Positions 26,150-34,130 of a stretch of 64,000 nt of DNA are shown here, in pieces. Below the pieces are notes generated by a model that saw nothing but the letters and a program-made list of their open reading frames with translations, did not search any database and had not been told where the DNA came from. The stretch's first letter is position 1. Each line of letters starts with the position of its first letter. A program made the translations under genes and the position numbers. Origin of the DNA: Arenibacter sp. ARW7G5Y1 (GTDB lineage: Bacteria > Bacteroidota > Bacteroidia > Flavobacteriales > Flavobacteriaceae). The stretch spans positions 1-64,000 of the forward strand of contig NZ_QJJZ01000002.1 of the NCBI RefSeq assembly GCF_003201775.1. Direction: 5' to 3'.

Positions 26150-27621
26150 TTCAACAATACTTCTAAAGTTTGTAAAGCTGCATCTCTCTCTCTGTTCAGT
26201 TCCTTTATTTCCTCAATAATAGTTGCTGGTGGTGCATAAAACACTTCATCATATATTACTTCTTTGTATCGGCTAATAGATAAATCCCAATCATTAGCAA
26301 TAATTTCCGCAACTGGAACAAGAAAGCTTTTATCCTTTCGTTTTCTTTTAGCTTCCCCAGTTAAATTGTAATAACGGTTTACAATATCTGGTATATCATT
26401 TTCTTTTGTTTCAGTTCGTTGATCATTTAAAGAATATCCATCAGATTGCATGTCATAAAACCAAACATTATCCGTTCCTGCCGTGCCTGTTTTAGTGAAA
26501 AACAGAACGGCAGTACTAACTCCCGCATAAGGCTTAAACACCCCACTTGGCATAGATATCACGGCATCTAATTTGTGTTTTTCTATTATCTCTTTTCTAA
26601 TTTGCTTGTGTGCATTAGAGCTGCCAAATAGCACTCCATCCGGTACTATTACCGCGCATCTACCACCGGTTTTAAGCATACGTAACATCAAACCTAAAAA
26701 TAGTAATTCTGTCTTTTTAGATTTTACGGTTTTCAGTATCGACGTTTCTACCCCATCATAATCTAAACTCCCTTTAAAGGGTGGGTTCGCTAATATTAAT
26801 GAGAACTGGTCTCTTAAATCTCCATTGCTTTCACTCAAGGCATCTTTACTAATGAGTATTGGGTTTTCTATACCGTGTAATTGTAGGTTCATTGCGCCAA
26901 TACGTAACATGGTACTATCAAACTCTACACCTGTAAACATATTACTATTGTAGTGCTCTCTAAAGGCTTTATTATGAAACCAATCGGGGTGTTTTTCATG
27001 TATATACTCTCCTGCTGCCACCAGGAATCCCGCAGTTCCTGCCGAAGGATCGCAGATGGAATCTTCTTTTTTAGGCTGTACCATATCGACAATCATTTTT
27101 ATGATATGTCTTGGGGTTCTAAATTGCCCATTTCTTCCAGCAGTAGAAATTTTAGATAGTAGATATTCATACACATCTCCTTTAGTATCCCTATCGTCCA
27201 TTTTGATTTTATCAATTAATTGTACAACTTGGTCTAGCAACCTAGGTGTAGGAATCATAAATGTAGCTCCGCTCATGTATTTAGCAAATACGCCGCTGGC
27301 ATCACCTACCTGTTTCATATGCTCGAACACAGAAAGGTCATCTACTACCTGTTTCGTGAACAAATCGAACATTGCTTGTGGCTCTTTATTTTTGAAAGAA
27401 TTCCAACGTAATTCAGACTGTTCTTTTGTAAATATTATGTTGCCAATAGGCTTTTTTATCATTGCTGATTTTCGCTCTTCTAGCAATTGAATTTCATCTA
27501 ACCTACGTATAAAAAGTAGGTAAGTAAACTGCTCAATTACAGTTAATGGGTTAGATACTCCGCCAGTGGCAAAGCTGTCCCATATCTTATCTACTTGTGA
27601 TTTAATATCTCCTGTAATCAT
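26146..27621 (-). CDS. hsdM: type I N6-adenine DNA methyltransferase subunit
   Basis: This 491-residue protein has the HsdM N-terminal helical domain (QVDKIWDSFATGGVSNPLTVIEQFTYLLFIRRLDE), the SAM-binding motif I DPSAGTAGFL at 191-200, and the catalytic NPPF at 279-282. GQFRTPRHI at about 166 is the usual G-Q-F-x-T-P entry. The C-terminal part interacts with HsdS. It is the first gene of hsdM-hsdS-small gene-hsdR and follows the receiver-domain gene by 22 bases, so it probably shares the transcript with the methyltransferase-kinase unit upstream. Confidence 0.94.
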   Translation of the reverse strand: MITGDIKSQVDKIWDSFATGGVSNPLTVIEQFTYLLFIRRLDEIQLLEERKSAMIKKPIGNIIFTKEQSELRWNSFKNKEPQAMFDLFTKQVVDDLSVFEHMKQVGDASGVFAKYMSGATFMIPTPRLLDQVVQLIDKIKMDDRDTKGDVYEYLLSKISTAGRNGQFRTPRHIIKMIVDMVQPKKEDSICDPSAGTAGFLVAAGEYIHEKHPDWFHNKAFREHYNSNMFTGVEFDSTMLRIGAMNLQLHGIENPILISKDALSESNGDLRDQFSLILANPPFKGSLDYDGVETSILKTVKSKKTELLFLGLMLRMLKTGGRCAVIVPDGVLFGSSNAHKQIRKEIIEKHKLDAVISMPSGVFKPYAGVSTAVLFFTKTGTAGTDNVWFYDMQSDGYSLNDQRTETKENDIPDIVNRYYNLTGEAKRKRKDKSFLVPVAEIIANDWDLSISRYKEVIYDEVFYAPPATIIEEIKELNRERDAALQTLEVLLK

Positions 27622-27643
27622 TTATTCTATAGGTTTTGTACTC

Positions 27644-28816
27644 TTATAATTTAGTTACTTCTTGAGCCATTTGATTTTCTCTAACAACAAATTTTATTTT
27701 ATCATTTCGAGACAATTTCAAATTTACAATGTCGTTCTTATGTATACTAACCTTTTTACCTTCTCTATTAATTTCGGCTGTCCCCCAACCATTATTAGCA
27801 ATTTGTAATATTCTAGAAATTTCATATTTATTACCAAATTGGTCAAATTCTATATCCTCCCAAAAACTTTTGTTTAATGCCTTATTACTGTTTGTTTTTG
27901 AATATTCTGAAAACCATATTAAAACATCCATAAGTTTATAGGCTAAGCTGTATAGCAAATATGGAGATTTAATGATTTTCCTATAATCTTGATAATCCAT
28001 ATTCTGTGTAATGTCTACTTTAGAAGTATGTGAAGCTGCTCCAGTTACCAAAATAATAGATTTCACATTTTCAGATATAATTTTCGGAAAATGCGTTTTA
28101 CTGCACTTTACCTTTGAGTGTCTAGCATCTTGTCCAGAAAGGAATAAACCCGATTCTGTTATATTAACTTGACTGCCTCCTTTTTGCACACATGCATCAT
28201 GAAGCAAAGATAATTCATTGGCTTTCCTGAAAAAATGTTCTAAAACTATTCTTAATTTGGTAAAATAAAGTTCATCTTCAAAGTTTGCGAACCCGTTCTT
28301 TACTCCATTTAAAATTTGTAATAATGTCTTTTCAACTTCAGGTTCATAATCCTTTACGACTTTAAAAATTATCGGATTTTCATGTCTAATCTGAGTTTCT
28401 ATTTGTTTTGAAGAAGCATCGACCAGCATCTGAAAAAGCTTATCCTCATCGTCACTTTTTCCTTTTTCAAAAACGTTTTTAAATGCATTGTTAAACTCCT
28501 CCGAAGCATATGCTTTTGCCTGCCCAGTTAAAACAAAATATTCAAATTTTTTTGGTAACTGAAGTATTCTATCCTTAGTTTGATGTACCCATTTTGTATC
28601 TTCAGAACCTGGGCTATCGTTTTCATTTTCAAAAAATTTAGCATCCAACAAAACAGAATCATATAAATGATGATTTCTTTCAAGCTCACCGCATCCTCCA
28701 TTCATTGATTTAAAGGGCACAAGAGTAATATCATAATCTATTGCCGTTTTATGTAATGCAGACAACTCTTCATGTTGATCATCTATCCAAAGTATATTGT
28801 ATTTCGTATTATTCAT
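27644..28816 (-). CDS. receiver-domain protein, partner of the methyltransferase-kinase
   Basis: This 390-residue protein has an N-terminal response-regulator receiver: D12-D13 in NILWIDDQ, the phosphoacceptor D58 in DSVLLDAKF, T97 in FVLTGQA and a conserved lysine near K118 (NVFEKGK). The C-terminal 250 residues are not a DNA-binding output domain I recognise. They include YFTKLRIVLEHFFRKANEL (HEPN-like helix style), QNMDYQDYRKIIKSPYLLYSLAYKLMDVLIWFSEY, and a C-terminal OB-like GWGTAEINREGKKVSIHKNDIVNLKL. The ATG overlaps the end of the methyltransferase-kinase gene by 8 bases, so the two are translated together and probably form a phosphorelay. The output could be an effector rather than a transcription factor. 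Confidence 0.75.
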   Translation of the reverse strand: MNNTKYNILWIDDQHEELSALHKTAIDYDITLVPFKSMNGGCGELERNHHLYDSVLLDAKFFENENDSPGSEDTKWVHQTKDRILQLPKKFEYFVLTGQAKAYASEEFNNAFKNVFEKGKSDDEDKLFQMLVDASSKQIETQIRHENPIIFKVVKDYEPEVEKTLLQILNGVKNGFANFEDELYFTKLRIVLEHFFRKANELSLLHDACVQKGGSQVNITESGLFLSGQDARHSKVKCSKTHFPKIISENVKSIILVTGAASHTSKVDITQNMDYQDYRKIIKSPYLLYSLAYKLMDVLIWFSEYSKTNSNKALNKSFWEDIEFDQFGNKYEISRILQIANNGWGTAEINREGKKVSIHKNDIVNLKLSRNDKIKFVVRENQMAQEVTKL

Positions 28817-31256
28817 TTAATAATGGTATTATCGGAAAATTAAACTTAAAGGTAACTGGATAAATATCATTTTCATCCAAAATCAAATGCCAATCAGGAT
28901 TTCCAAAATGACTAGCTATTCTATTAATGTCATATCCTCCCAATCCAGTACCCTTTTTATTATTAGCAGTACTAAATTTAGCTACAAACTTATTTTTGTC
29001 GAAATTTTTCGGAAAGGGAAGGCCATTGTTTTTAATTGTTAGTTCTAAAAAGTCCTCAAAAACTTTAGCCTCAATGGAAACTACATTTCCCGTTCTTTTT
29101 TCTTCAAAAGCATATTTTTCAGTATTTGATATAATGTTATCTAATAAAATTTTCATTAAAGTTAAATTACAACTTATTGCCTTATTACTAATTTCCATCC
29201 TGGTCAAAGGTTGGTAATCAATCTTGAATTTCAAACCAGTATCAGGGTAATTTTTAATCATACTATTAATCTGTTCTAATGAAGCAATGGAACTTTGATA
29301 ATTGGTTAAAACAAGACCACCTTCCCCCTTCTCTAACATTGCACTTATATGATTAATATCGTCACGGATTTCTTCAAAAGTTTTAAGTAAATCAACTTTA
29401 TAATGATTTCTAAACTTCTTTTTTACTTCCTCAAATGCTTCGGAGTTATTGCTATCAAAAAATCTTAAAAGACTTTTTGCATTAGATAAAATATTTTGAC
29501 GGGGAGCACCGATTGAATGTTTTAAGGACGCAAATTCATCAAATTGATTAACTGTTTTCCCATGTAATAGAGCATTTCTTTCCTTTTCGAGATTATCTAA
29601 TTTTTTAGATAATTCTTTTAAACCTTTTACCTTTCCTCGTTGTTCTTCAATTGTAGGTAATTCGACTTTAATATTTAAAAAATCACTTCTTTTAAGAGAA
29701 GGGATCACGCCTGAAACTCGAAATAAATCAACTTGCTCCGAAATAATCTCAGCATGCATCTCATTTATTAGATAATATTGATCAACTATATTTTGATCTA
29801 CATTGAATGCTAAAATATCTGGTGTTATATAAATTGATTCTCCTTGAAAATCAAAATAAGTAGCCTTCAAAGTTTTAAACCGTAAAGAAATAAGAACACA
29901 TGATTCTGAAATACGCTTGGAGTGTCCGGGTAAAACTTGCAATTCAATTTGATTCAAATTCAGAAAGTAATCCTGACTTTCGTTTTTGAGATTTCGAATT
30001 TTAACTAACTTTCCTAATTTCCCCTTCTCAGTTCTCTTACCTTGAATAGGCGTTATAATAGCTTTTAATGGCAATCCACTGAAATCTCTTGCAAAATAAC
30101 GTTGTACACTTAAATTATACTCGAAATCTCTTACCTTAAAATTAGGAACAAAGCGTACAAATTTCGAGTCTAAATTATCATCAAGAATATCTAATAATCT
30201 TTCAAAATCTAGTTTGTTGCCTTTAACATTTTTTGAAATAATAAAATCCTTGGCATTTACCATTCGAATCTTTCCATGATTTTGAGAATTATGGCTTAAG
30301 ATCACTATGCATGTTGGTATCGCTGTATGACTAAGTAATCCTGTGGGTAAAGAAATAATTGTATCAATCTTTTCTTGTTCGACTAGTCTTTTACGAAGTT
30401 CATATTCATTACCTCCTCGAAACAAAATACCTTCAGATAAAACTGCAATAACCTTTCCATCATTATGTATGCTTTCAAGTCCTCTATCTAATAAAAACTG
30501 TTCAAATGAAATATTTCTAAATCCATAACTTGGGTAATCTGTATTCTTCATTTTTAATCCATAAGGTGGATTGGAAACAATTAAATCATATTGTATCTCA
30601 GAAGGCCAATTCTCTATAGAATCTTCTAATTTGTATTCAACATTTCTTAAACTGTTAATTCTGAAATCTCTATTACTCAATAATCGTAACATACCAAGAG
30701 CCCATGTGGTTTTATTTAGTTCTTGGGCAAAATATTTTTGATCAGAATTTATATTGGCACTAAATGACGCTAAACCAGCAAATGGATTATATATTCTAGC
30801 ATATTCAGGTACTGCTGCCAATTCCATAACAAGCTTAGTAATTTCAATTGGAAGCAAAAATTCACCAGATCGCTTACCTTGAGATTCACTTAGATGATAT
30901 AGTAAATTTTCAAAAATCAATTCAAATTTGATTTCTAATTCTTTTTTATCAATTTGGATTAAATTATAATAAAAATCTTCAAAATTTTCTTCGTTAATAT
31001 TTTGAATTATTGGCTCGTATATTTCAAATATTCTGGCATAATAACCCTCAATTTTCAACGAGTTTTTCAATCTAATAATAATATGATCCTTTTTAGTGCT
31101 AAAATCATCGATAATGTTATCGTTGTAAGCAGAAAGTAAAAACAATACTACGTGAAAATCATCAACAGGTATAGCTCCTCTAAGAATATTAAAACACTTC
31201 CAAATTTTATTGGAAATATACTTTACATCTTCATTTTCTTCATGACCAAAATCCAT
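28809..31256 (-). CDS. N6-adenine DNA methyltransferase fused to a target-recognition region and a histidine-kinase module
   Basis: This 815-residue protein has, in order, an HsdM-like helical N-terminus (1-130), G-x-F-L-L-P-x-E-I entry, motif I NPFAGLASF (157-165), catalytic NPPYG (229-233), an HsdS-like TRD segment (about 395-540, ending LPTIEEQRGKVKGL), a short coiled coil (541-570) and a kinase core. In the kinase core the H box is FASLKHSIGAPRQNIL with H580, the N box ILLDNIISN (704-711), the G1-like NNGLPFP and the G2 KGTGLGG (769-774). Methyltransferases with their own TRD are known (BcgI-like), but a fusion to a HisKA/GHKL kinase is not one I recognise. A receiver protein overlaps the 3' end. 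Expected role: sensing DNA or modification state and signalling by phosphotransfer. All catalytic motifs look intact. Confidence 0.82.
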   Translation of the reverse strand: MDFGHEENEDVKYISNKIWKCFNILRGAIPVDDFHVVLFLLSAYNDNIIDDFSTKKDHIIIRLKNSLKIEGYYARIFEIYEPIIQNINEENFEDFYYNLIQIDKKELEIKFELIFENLLYHLSESQGKRSGEFLLPIEITKLVMELAAVPEYARIYNPFAGLASFSANINSDQKYFAQELNKTTWALGMLRLLSNRDFRINSLRNVEYKLEDSIENWPSEIQYDLIVSNPPYGLKMKNTDYPSYGFRNISFEQFLLDRGLESIHNDGKVIAVLSEGILFRGGNEYELRKRLVEQEKIDTIISLPTGLLSHTAIPTCIVILSHNSQNHGKIRMVNAKDFIISKNVKGNKLDFERLLDILDDNLDSKFVRFVPNFKVRDFEYNLSVQRYFARDFSGLPLKAIITPIQGKRTEKGKLGKLVKIRNLKNESQDYFLNLNQIELQVLPGHSKRISESCVLISLRFKTLKATYFDFQGESIYITPDILAFNVDQNIVDQYYLINEMHAEIISEQVDLFRVSGVIPSLKRSDFLNIKVELPTIEEQRGKVKGLKELSKKLDNLEKERNALLHGKTVNQFDEFASLKHSIGAPRQNILSNAKSLLRFFDSNNSEAFEEVKKKFRNHYKVDLLKTFEEIRDDINHISAMLEKGEGGLVLTNYQSSIASLEQINSMIKNYPDTGLKFKIDYQPLTRMEISNKAISCNLTLMKILLDNIISNTEKYAFEEKRTGNVVSIEAKVFEDFLELTIKNNGLPFPKNFDKNKFVAKFSTANNKKGTGLGGYDINRIASHFGNPDWHLILDENDIYPVTFKFNFPIIPLLNE

Positions 31257-31281
31257 AATAATTTATTTAAGTTCTACCTTA

Positions 31282-31319
31282 CAAAGTAAAAACTTAGATA
31301 CGCAACTTAATTGCACACC
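31282..31319 (-). promoter_or_regulatory. promoter/operator of the methyltransferase-kinase operon
   Basis: Bases 31295-31319 match the CBASS operator region 21184-21208 without gaps at 20 of 25 positions, keeping the ATTGCACA half-site. On the minus strand TTACTTTG (plus 31282-31289) lies at the same 6-base spacing as the -7-like box of the CBASS promoter. The methyltransferase-kinase ATG at 31256 is downstream. The left half-site is imperfect (TACGCAAC against TGTGCAAT). Confidence 0.6.
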
Positions 31320-32356
31320 TAGGTAGTATAATATTTATTCATTTCAATCGCGTGCTTTTTTATTTCATCCTTTACAATATCAGGAGAAATCACTTCCAAG
31401 TCCGAACCGAATGATAACAAGGTCTGATAAAGCTCTCTGTTAGGGATTACCAAAATAGTTATTGTCCTGTTTTCCGGATCTGACTTATCTACTTTTTGTG
31501 TTGCCCCGTGGATTGGTTTTGTAAGAACATAATTTATTCTTTCTAATGAAAACCTCAGTTTGATTTCAACGGGGTTTATGTCTTTATCCCTTGATACGCC
31601 AATAATCTCGTCAAAGTAGTCGCCCCAGTCAATTTCATTTTGTATAATGTCCAAGTTTAATTCGCTGAAGCCTAAGATTCGATCTAAAGCTAAGGTTGTC
31701 ACTCCATTATACTTAACTCCCTCTTGGAATCCAAACAAGAACCATCTGTTATTATACTGCTTAAGATGGTAAGGATGAATAATTCTTTTTGAACTTTTAC
31801 TTTCTTTGAATGACTGATATTCGATTTCTAAAACTTTTTTTCTAACCAATTGATTATAAATCTTACCAACTAATGGTTGACCGGTATAATCTCTATTGCT
31901 TTGATAACTAATTAACCCACTAAAATCTTCATGTACCAAATCGAATGCAGATTCAATTCTGGGGAATAGTTCATCTAGCCAATTAAATTCTTCACGATTG
32001 CGATATCTTGATAGAATTGATAAGGTCTCTGAAAGCTGTTCTTGATCTGATTTGTTAAGTAAGTGATTCCCAAGAGCGTACTCGGAACGTGAGTATTTAA
32101 AAATGGTTTTTTTTGTATCAAAAAGGCCTTTTTGAAATACCGGGAACTCTTCCATGTCATAATTCCTACCTATCCCTTCTTCAATTTTCTCTTTTATATA
32201 TTTAATATCGTTCTGAATAGTTTTTCTTGAAACACTATCATCAAGTGCTTCGGTAATGTGCTCTATTAATTTTTCCAATGTCCATTTAGCTGCAGGACTT
32301 GAAAAACACTCATCCAAAATTGTAATACGTTTCTGAAAATTTTTATTTAATGGCAT
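31319..32356 (-). CDS. WYL-domain transcriptional regulator (CapW/BrxR-like)
   Basis: This 345-residue protein has an N-terminal winged HTH (about 5-60, RITILDECFSSPAAKWTLEKLIEHI...SVSRKTIQNDIKYIKE). A WYL domain with the SH3-like core spans about 165-235 (VGKIYNQLVRKKVLEIEYQSF, HPYHLKQYNNRWFLFGFQEG, LALDRILGFSEL), and a WCX-like C-terminal part follows (IKLRFSLERINYVLTKPIHG...VIPNRELYQTLLSFGSDLEVISP). WYL regulators of this type repress CBASS (CapW) and BREX (BrxR) loci and bind palindromes in the target promoters, probably released by nucleic-acid ligands. Its stop codon overlaps the operator just upstream of the methyltransferase-kinase gene, and a similar operator precedes capV, so it is the leading candidate to bind both. 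Confidence 0.85.
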   Translation of the reverse strand: MPLNKNFQKRITILDECFSSPAAKWTLEKLIEHITEALDDSVSRKTIQNDIKYIKEKIEEGIGRNYDMEEFPVFQKGLFDTKKTIFKYSRSEYALGNHLLNKSDQEQLSETLSILSRYRNREEFNWLDELFPRIESAFDLVHEDFSGLISYQSNRDYTGQPLVGKIYNQLVRKKVLEIEYQSFKESKSSKRIIHPYHLKQYNNRWFLFGFQEGVKYNGVTTLALDRILGFSELNLDIIQNEIDWGDYFDEIIGVSRDKDINPVEIKLRFSLERINYVLTKPIHGATQKVDKSDPENRTITILVIPNRELYQTLLSFGSDLEVISPDIVKDEIKKHAIEMNKYYTT

Positions 32357-32392
32357 TATCTTATTTAATGATTCTTAATAGCTAAATGTTGA

Positions 32393-33181
32393 TTATACCA
32401 ATTTAATCAACTGGGTCTTTAGCCACTCAAAAGCAGCTCCTTGGTCATATTCAATTTCAGGTCGCAATAAAGCCTCCATATCTCCTGAAAAGTTGGGGTC
32501 AATTTCCTTTTGCTCCATATTCTGTAAAAACTCTTTTTGGGTAGGAGATTTGCCAACCGAAAAATTCATATACGCCTTAAAGCATTTAAGAATATGGCCA
32601 TGGTCTAATTCCAGATGTGATCTGGAATAATCCAAATCGAACAAATCCCGGCCTTTACTGCGTTGGTATAAAGCGCGTAGCTTGGTGCCAAGAAGTTCAT
32701 TGATGTTATAGGTTCTAATATTGGCGCTCCCTGTAAACCAATCGCTTTTAACCTCAAATGGGAACTCTACCCAGCGTAAAACATTAAAGTGCTCTTTACA
32801 ATTAATTTCTAATTTGAGGCGTAACCGTATGTCCTCGTATTCAGAAGTAAATCTATAAAACGCTTTTGCTCCATGACCGCTGACTTTGGTGTTTCGGGGT
32901 TCTTCAAAAAATGTAATTACCTCACCAATTCGTTCCATAATTGGTTTGATGGGACCTTCCTTAATTTGAACCAAATCAATATCTTCAGAATATCTAGGTG
33001 CGGGGTGGAGGTATAGTTTGTGTAATGCCGTGCCACCTCTAAAAGCTAGATTCTCTCTTAGAAAATCATCGGAAAACAACTCTACCAGGGTTCTGCTAAT
33101 GACCAAATCTTGTTCTACTTGTGAAAATGATTTCCATGGGGCATGTTCTTGCCACTCTGCTATGTAGGGTCTTGGAATCAT
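32393..33181 (-). CDS. abiEii: AbiEii-type nucleotidyltransferase toxin
   Basis: This 262-residue protein is of the AbiEii/AbiGii nucleotidyltransferase family: LAFRGGTALHKLYL (G49-G50-T51) followed by RYSEDIDLV with D67 and D69, and the downstream KLRLKLEIN and LGTKLRALYQRSKGRDLFDLDYS motifs typical of the family. The toxin of type IV AbiE systems adds nucleotides to tRNA or otherwise stops growth. The ATG overlaps the stop of the antitoxin gene (ATGA at 33178-33181). All expected motifs are intact. It is 37 bases upstream of the WYL gene and may share its transcript. Confidence 0.9.
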   Translation of the reverse strand: MIPRPYIAEWQEHAPWKSFSQVEQDLVISRTLVELFSDDFLRENLAFRGGTALHKLYLHPAPRYSEDIDLVQIKEGPIKPIMERIGEVITFFEEPRNTKVSGHGAKAFYRFTSEYEDIRLRLKLEINCKEHFNVLRWVEFPFEVKSDWFTGSANIRTYNINELLGTKLRALYQRSKGRDLFDLDYSRSHLELDHGHILKCFKAYMNFSVGKSPTQKEFLQNMEQKEIDPNFSGDMEALLRPEIEYDQGAAFEWLKTQLIKLV

Positions 33182-33972
33182 ATATCGCTCTCTAGTTTGA
33201 TGTTTTCATCAACTTTCCAAAAATTAGTTACGGCTCCAGCACTTTTTTTGGATGATGGGTTGAGCAAGACAGGATAATATTTTACTGTTTTGAAATATTC
33301 AGTAAGTACTTGAATTAACTTCTCATTATCGTTTTCGAATCCATCAATGAAATATCCCAATCTTTGTAAAGTGCTTTTGTGCGGATACCAGGACAATAAA
33401 TCTGATAAATTGGAGTAGGTGATACTGTCCATAAGCTCTTCTAGGACAGAGAGCATTCTATTCAATCCGCCCAATTTATTTTGATAGTGAATTAGGTCCA
33501 CAGCGGTCAATACTGGATCTGAAATTTTGAAAATTCCAGCATCCGATTTTTTAGTAAGGATATTTTTTTCAGGCCAATTGGTGGTAGTAAAAAAACGTAT
33601 ATCCAATGCCCCTTTGTTTATGTCCAATAGGGTTGGCTTTGTAGTAATTATATAATCACGCTGAATTTGCTGATGACTTGCACCATGAAATTTTGCTGCG
33701 GAGTATAAACCGATATAATAGGGCCTTTCTAAGTATTTAAATAGCTTTTCGCTATATAATTGAATCGGCAGTTTGGTCTGTTTCGAGTACCTAGGGGGGA
33801 TAATGAGAAAAAATTCCCTTCTTAGCGGAATAATATCCCCTTTTTTAGTTAAGTATGATAAATCCGTTGTTAGGTCCTCCTTATCTTTCTGGATCACCTC
33901 TTGGAGCTCATCCTTGGAAAAGGAGTATTCTTCAAGTGAGAGTTTTTCTTTTATGAAATCGGCGAGATACAA
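33178..33972 (-). CDS. abiEi: AbiEi-type antitoxin/transcriptional repressor
   Basis: This 264-residue protein has the AbiEi layout: an N-terminal winged HTH (KLSLEEYSFSKDELQEVI..DLTTDLSYLTKKGDIIPLRREFFLIIPP), then the antitoxin body (YSEKLFKYLERPYYIGLYSAAKFHGASHQQIQRDYI, FFTTTNWPE, ISDPVLTAVDLIHYQNKLGGLNRMLSVLEEL). AbiEi proteins neutralise AbiEii and repress their own operon by binding inverted repeats; a long inverted repeat lies right upstream of this ATG. The gene is the first of the co-directional defence block, so its promoter could drive downstream genes as well. Confidence 0.88.
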   Translation of the reverse strand: MYLADFIKEKLSLEEYSFSKDELQEVIQKDKEDLTTDLSYLTKKGDIIPLRREFFLIIPPRYSKQTKLPIQLYSEKLFKYLERPYYIGLYSAAKFHGASHQQIQRDYIITTKPTLLDINKGALDIRFFTTTNWPEKNILTKKSDAGIFKISDPVLTAVDLIHYQNKLGGLNRMLSVLEELMDSITYSNLSDLLSWYPHKSTLQRLGYFIDGFENDNEKLIQVLTEYFKTVKYYPVLLNPSSKKSAGAVTNFWKVDENIKLESDI

Positions 33973-33986
33973 TTATAGTAATTTTC

Positions 33987-34019
33987 CGAGAAAGTTAGTA
34001 ATAATTACTAATTATCTCG
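33987..34019. promoter_or_regulatory. inverted repeat upstream of abiEi, probable operator
   Basis: CGAGAAAGTTAGTAAT at 33987-34002 and ATTACTAATTATCTCG at 34004-34019 form arms of 16 bases with two mismatches around a single A; the inner TTAGTAAT/ATTACTAA is perfect. It begins 15 bases upstream of the abiEi ATG, the position expected for AbiEi autorepression. It overlaps the end of the integrase remnant. Confidence 0.6.
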
Positions 34020-34130
34020 CATTTTTACTAAAGTATTTTTAATTGAGTTGTTGAACTTCAATAACACTTCCAGACCTTTTTCTACAATATCAGTATCTAA
34101 CTCTTTAAGATTGGCTAGGTAAAGGCCGGA
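34008..34130 (-). pseudogene. integrase remnant, C-terminal tail
   Basis: Read on the minus strand, this reads YLANLKELDTDIVEKGLEVLLKF..., the same as the end of the intact integrase at 35197-36405 (YLKELDTEIVDKALEVLL) apart from conservative changes, followed by a 17-residue extension to a TAG at 34008-34010. The upstream part of the gene is missing here and continues, after a 640-base break, at 34769-34853. This is a decayed second integrase. Confidence 0.75.

Noticed and set aside
28809-31256. Ordinary second HsdM plus HsdS of another type I system
   Set aside because: It is a single protein with its own TRD and a kinase core, and there is no second R subunit.
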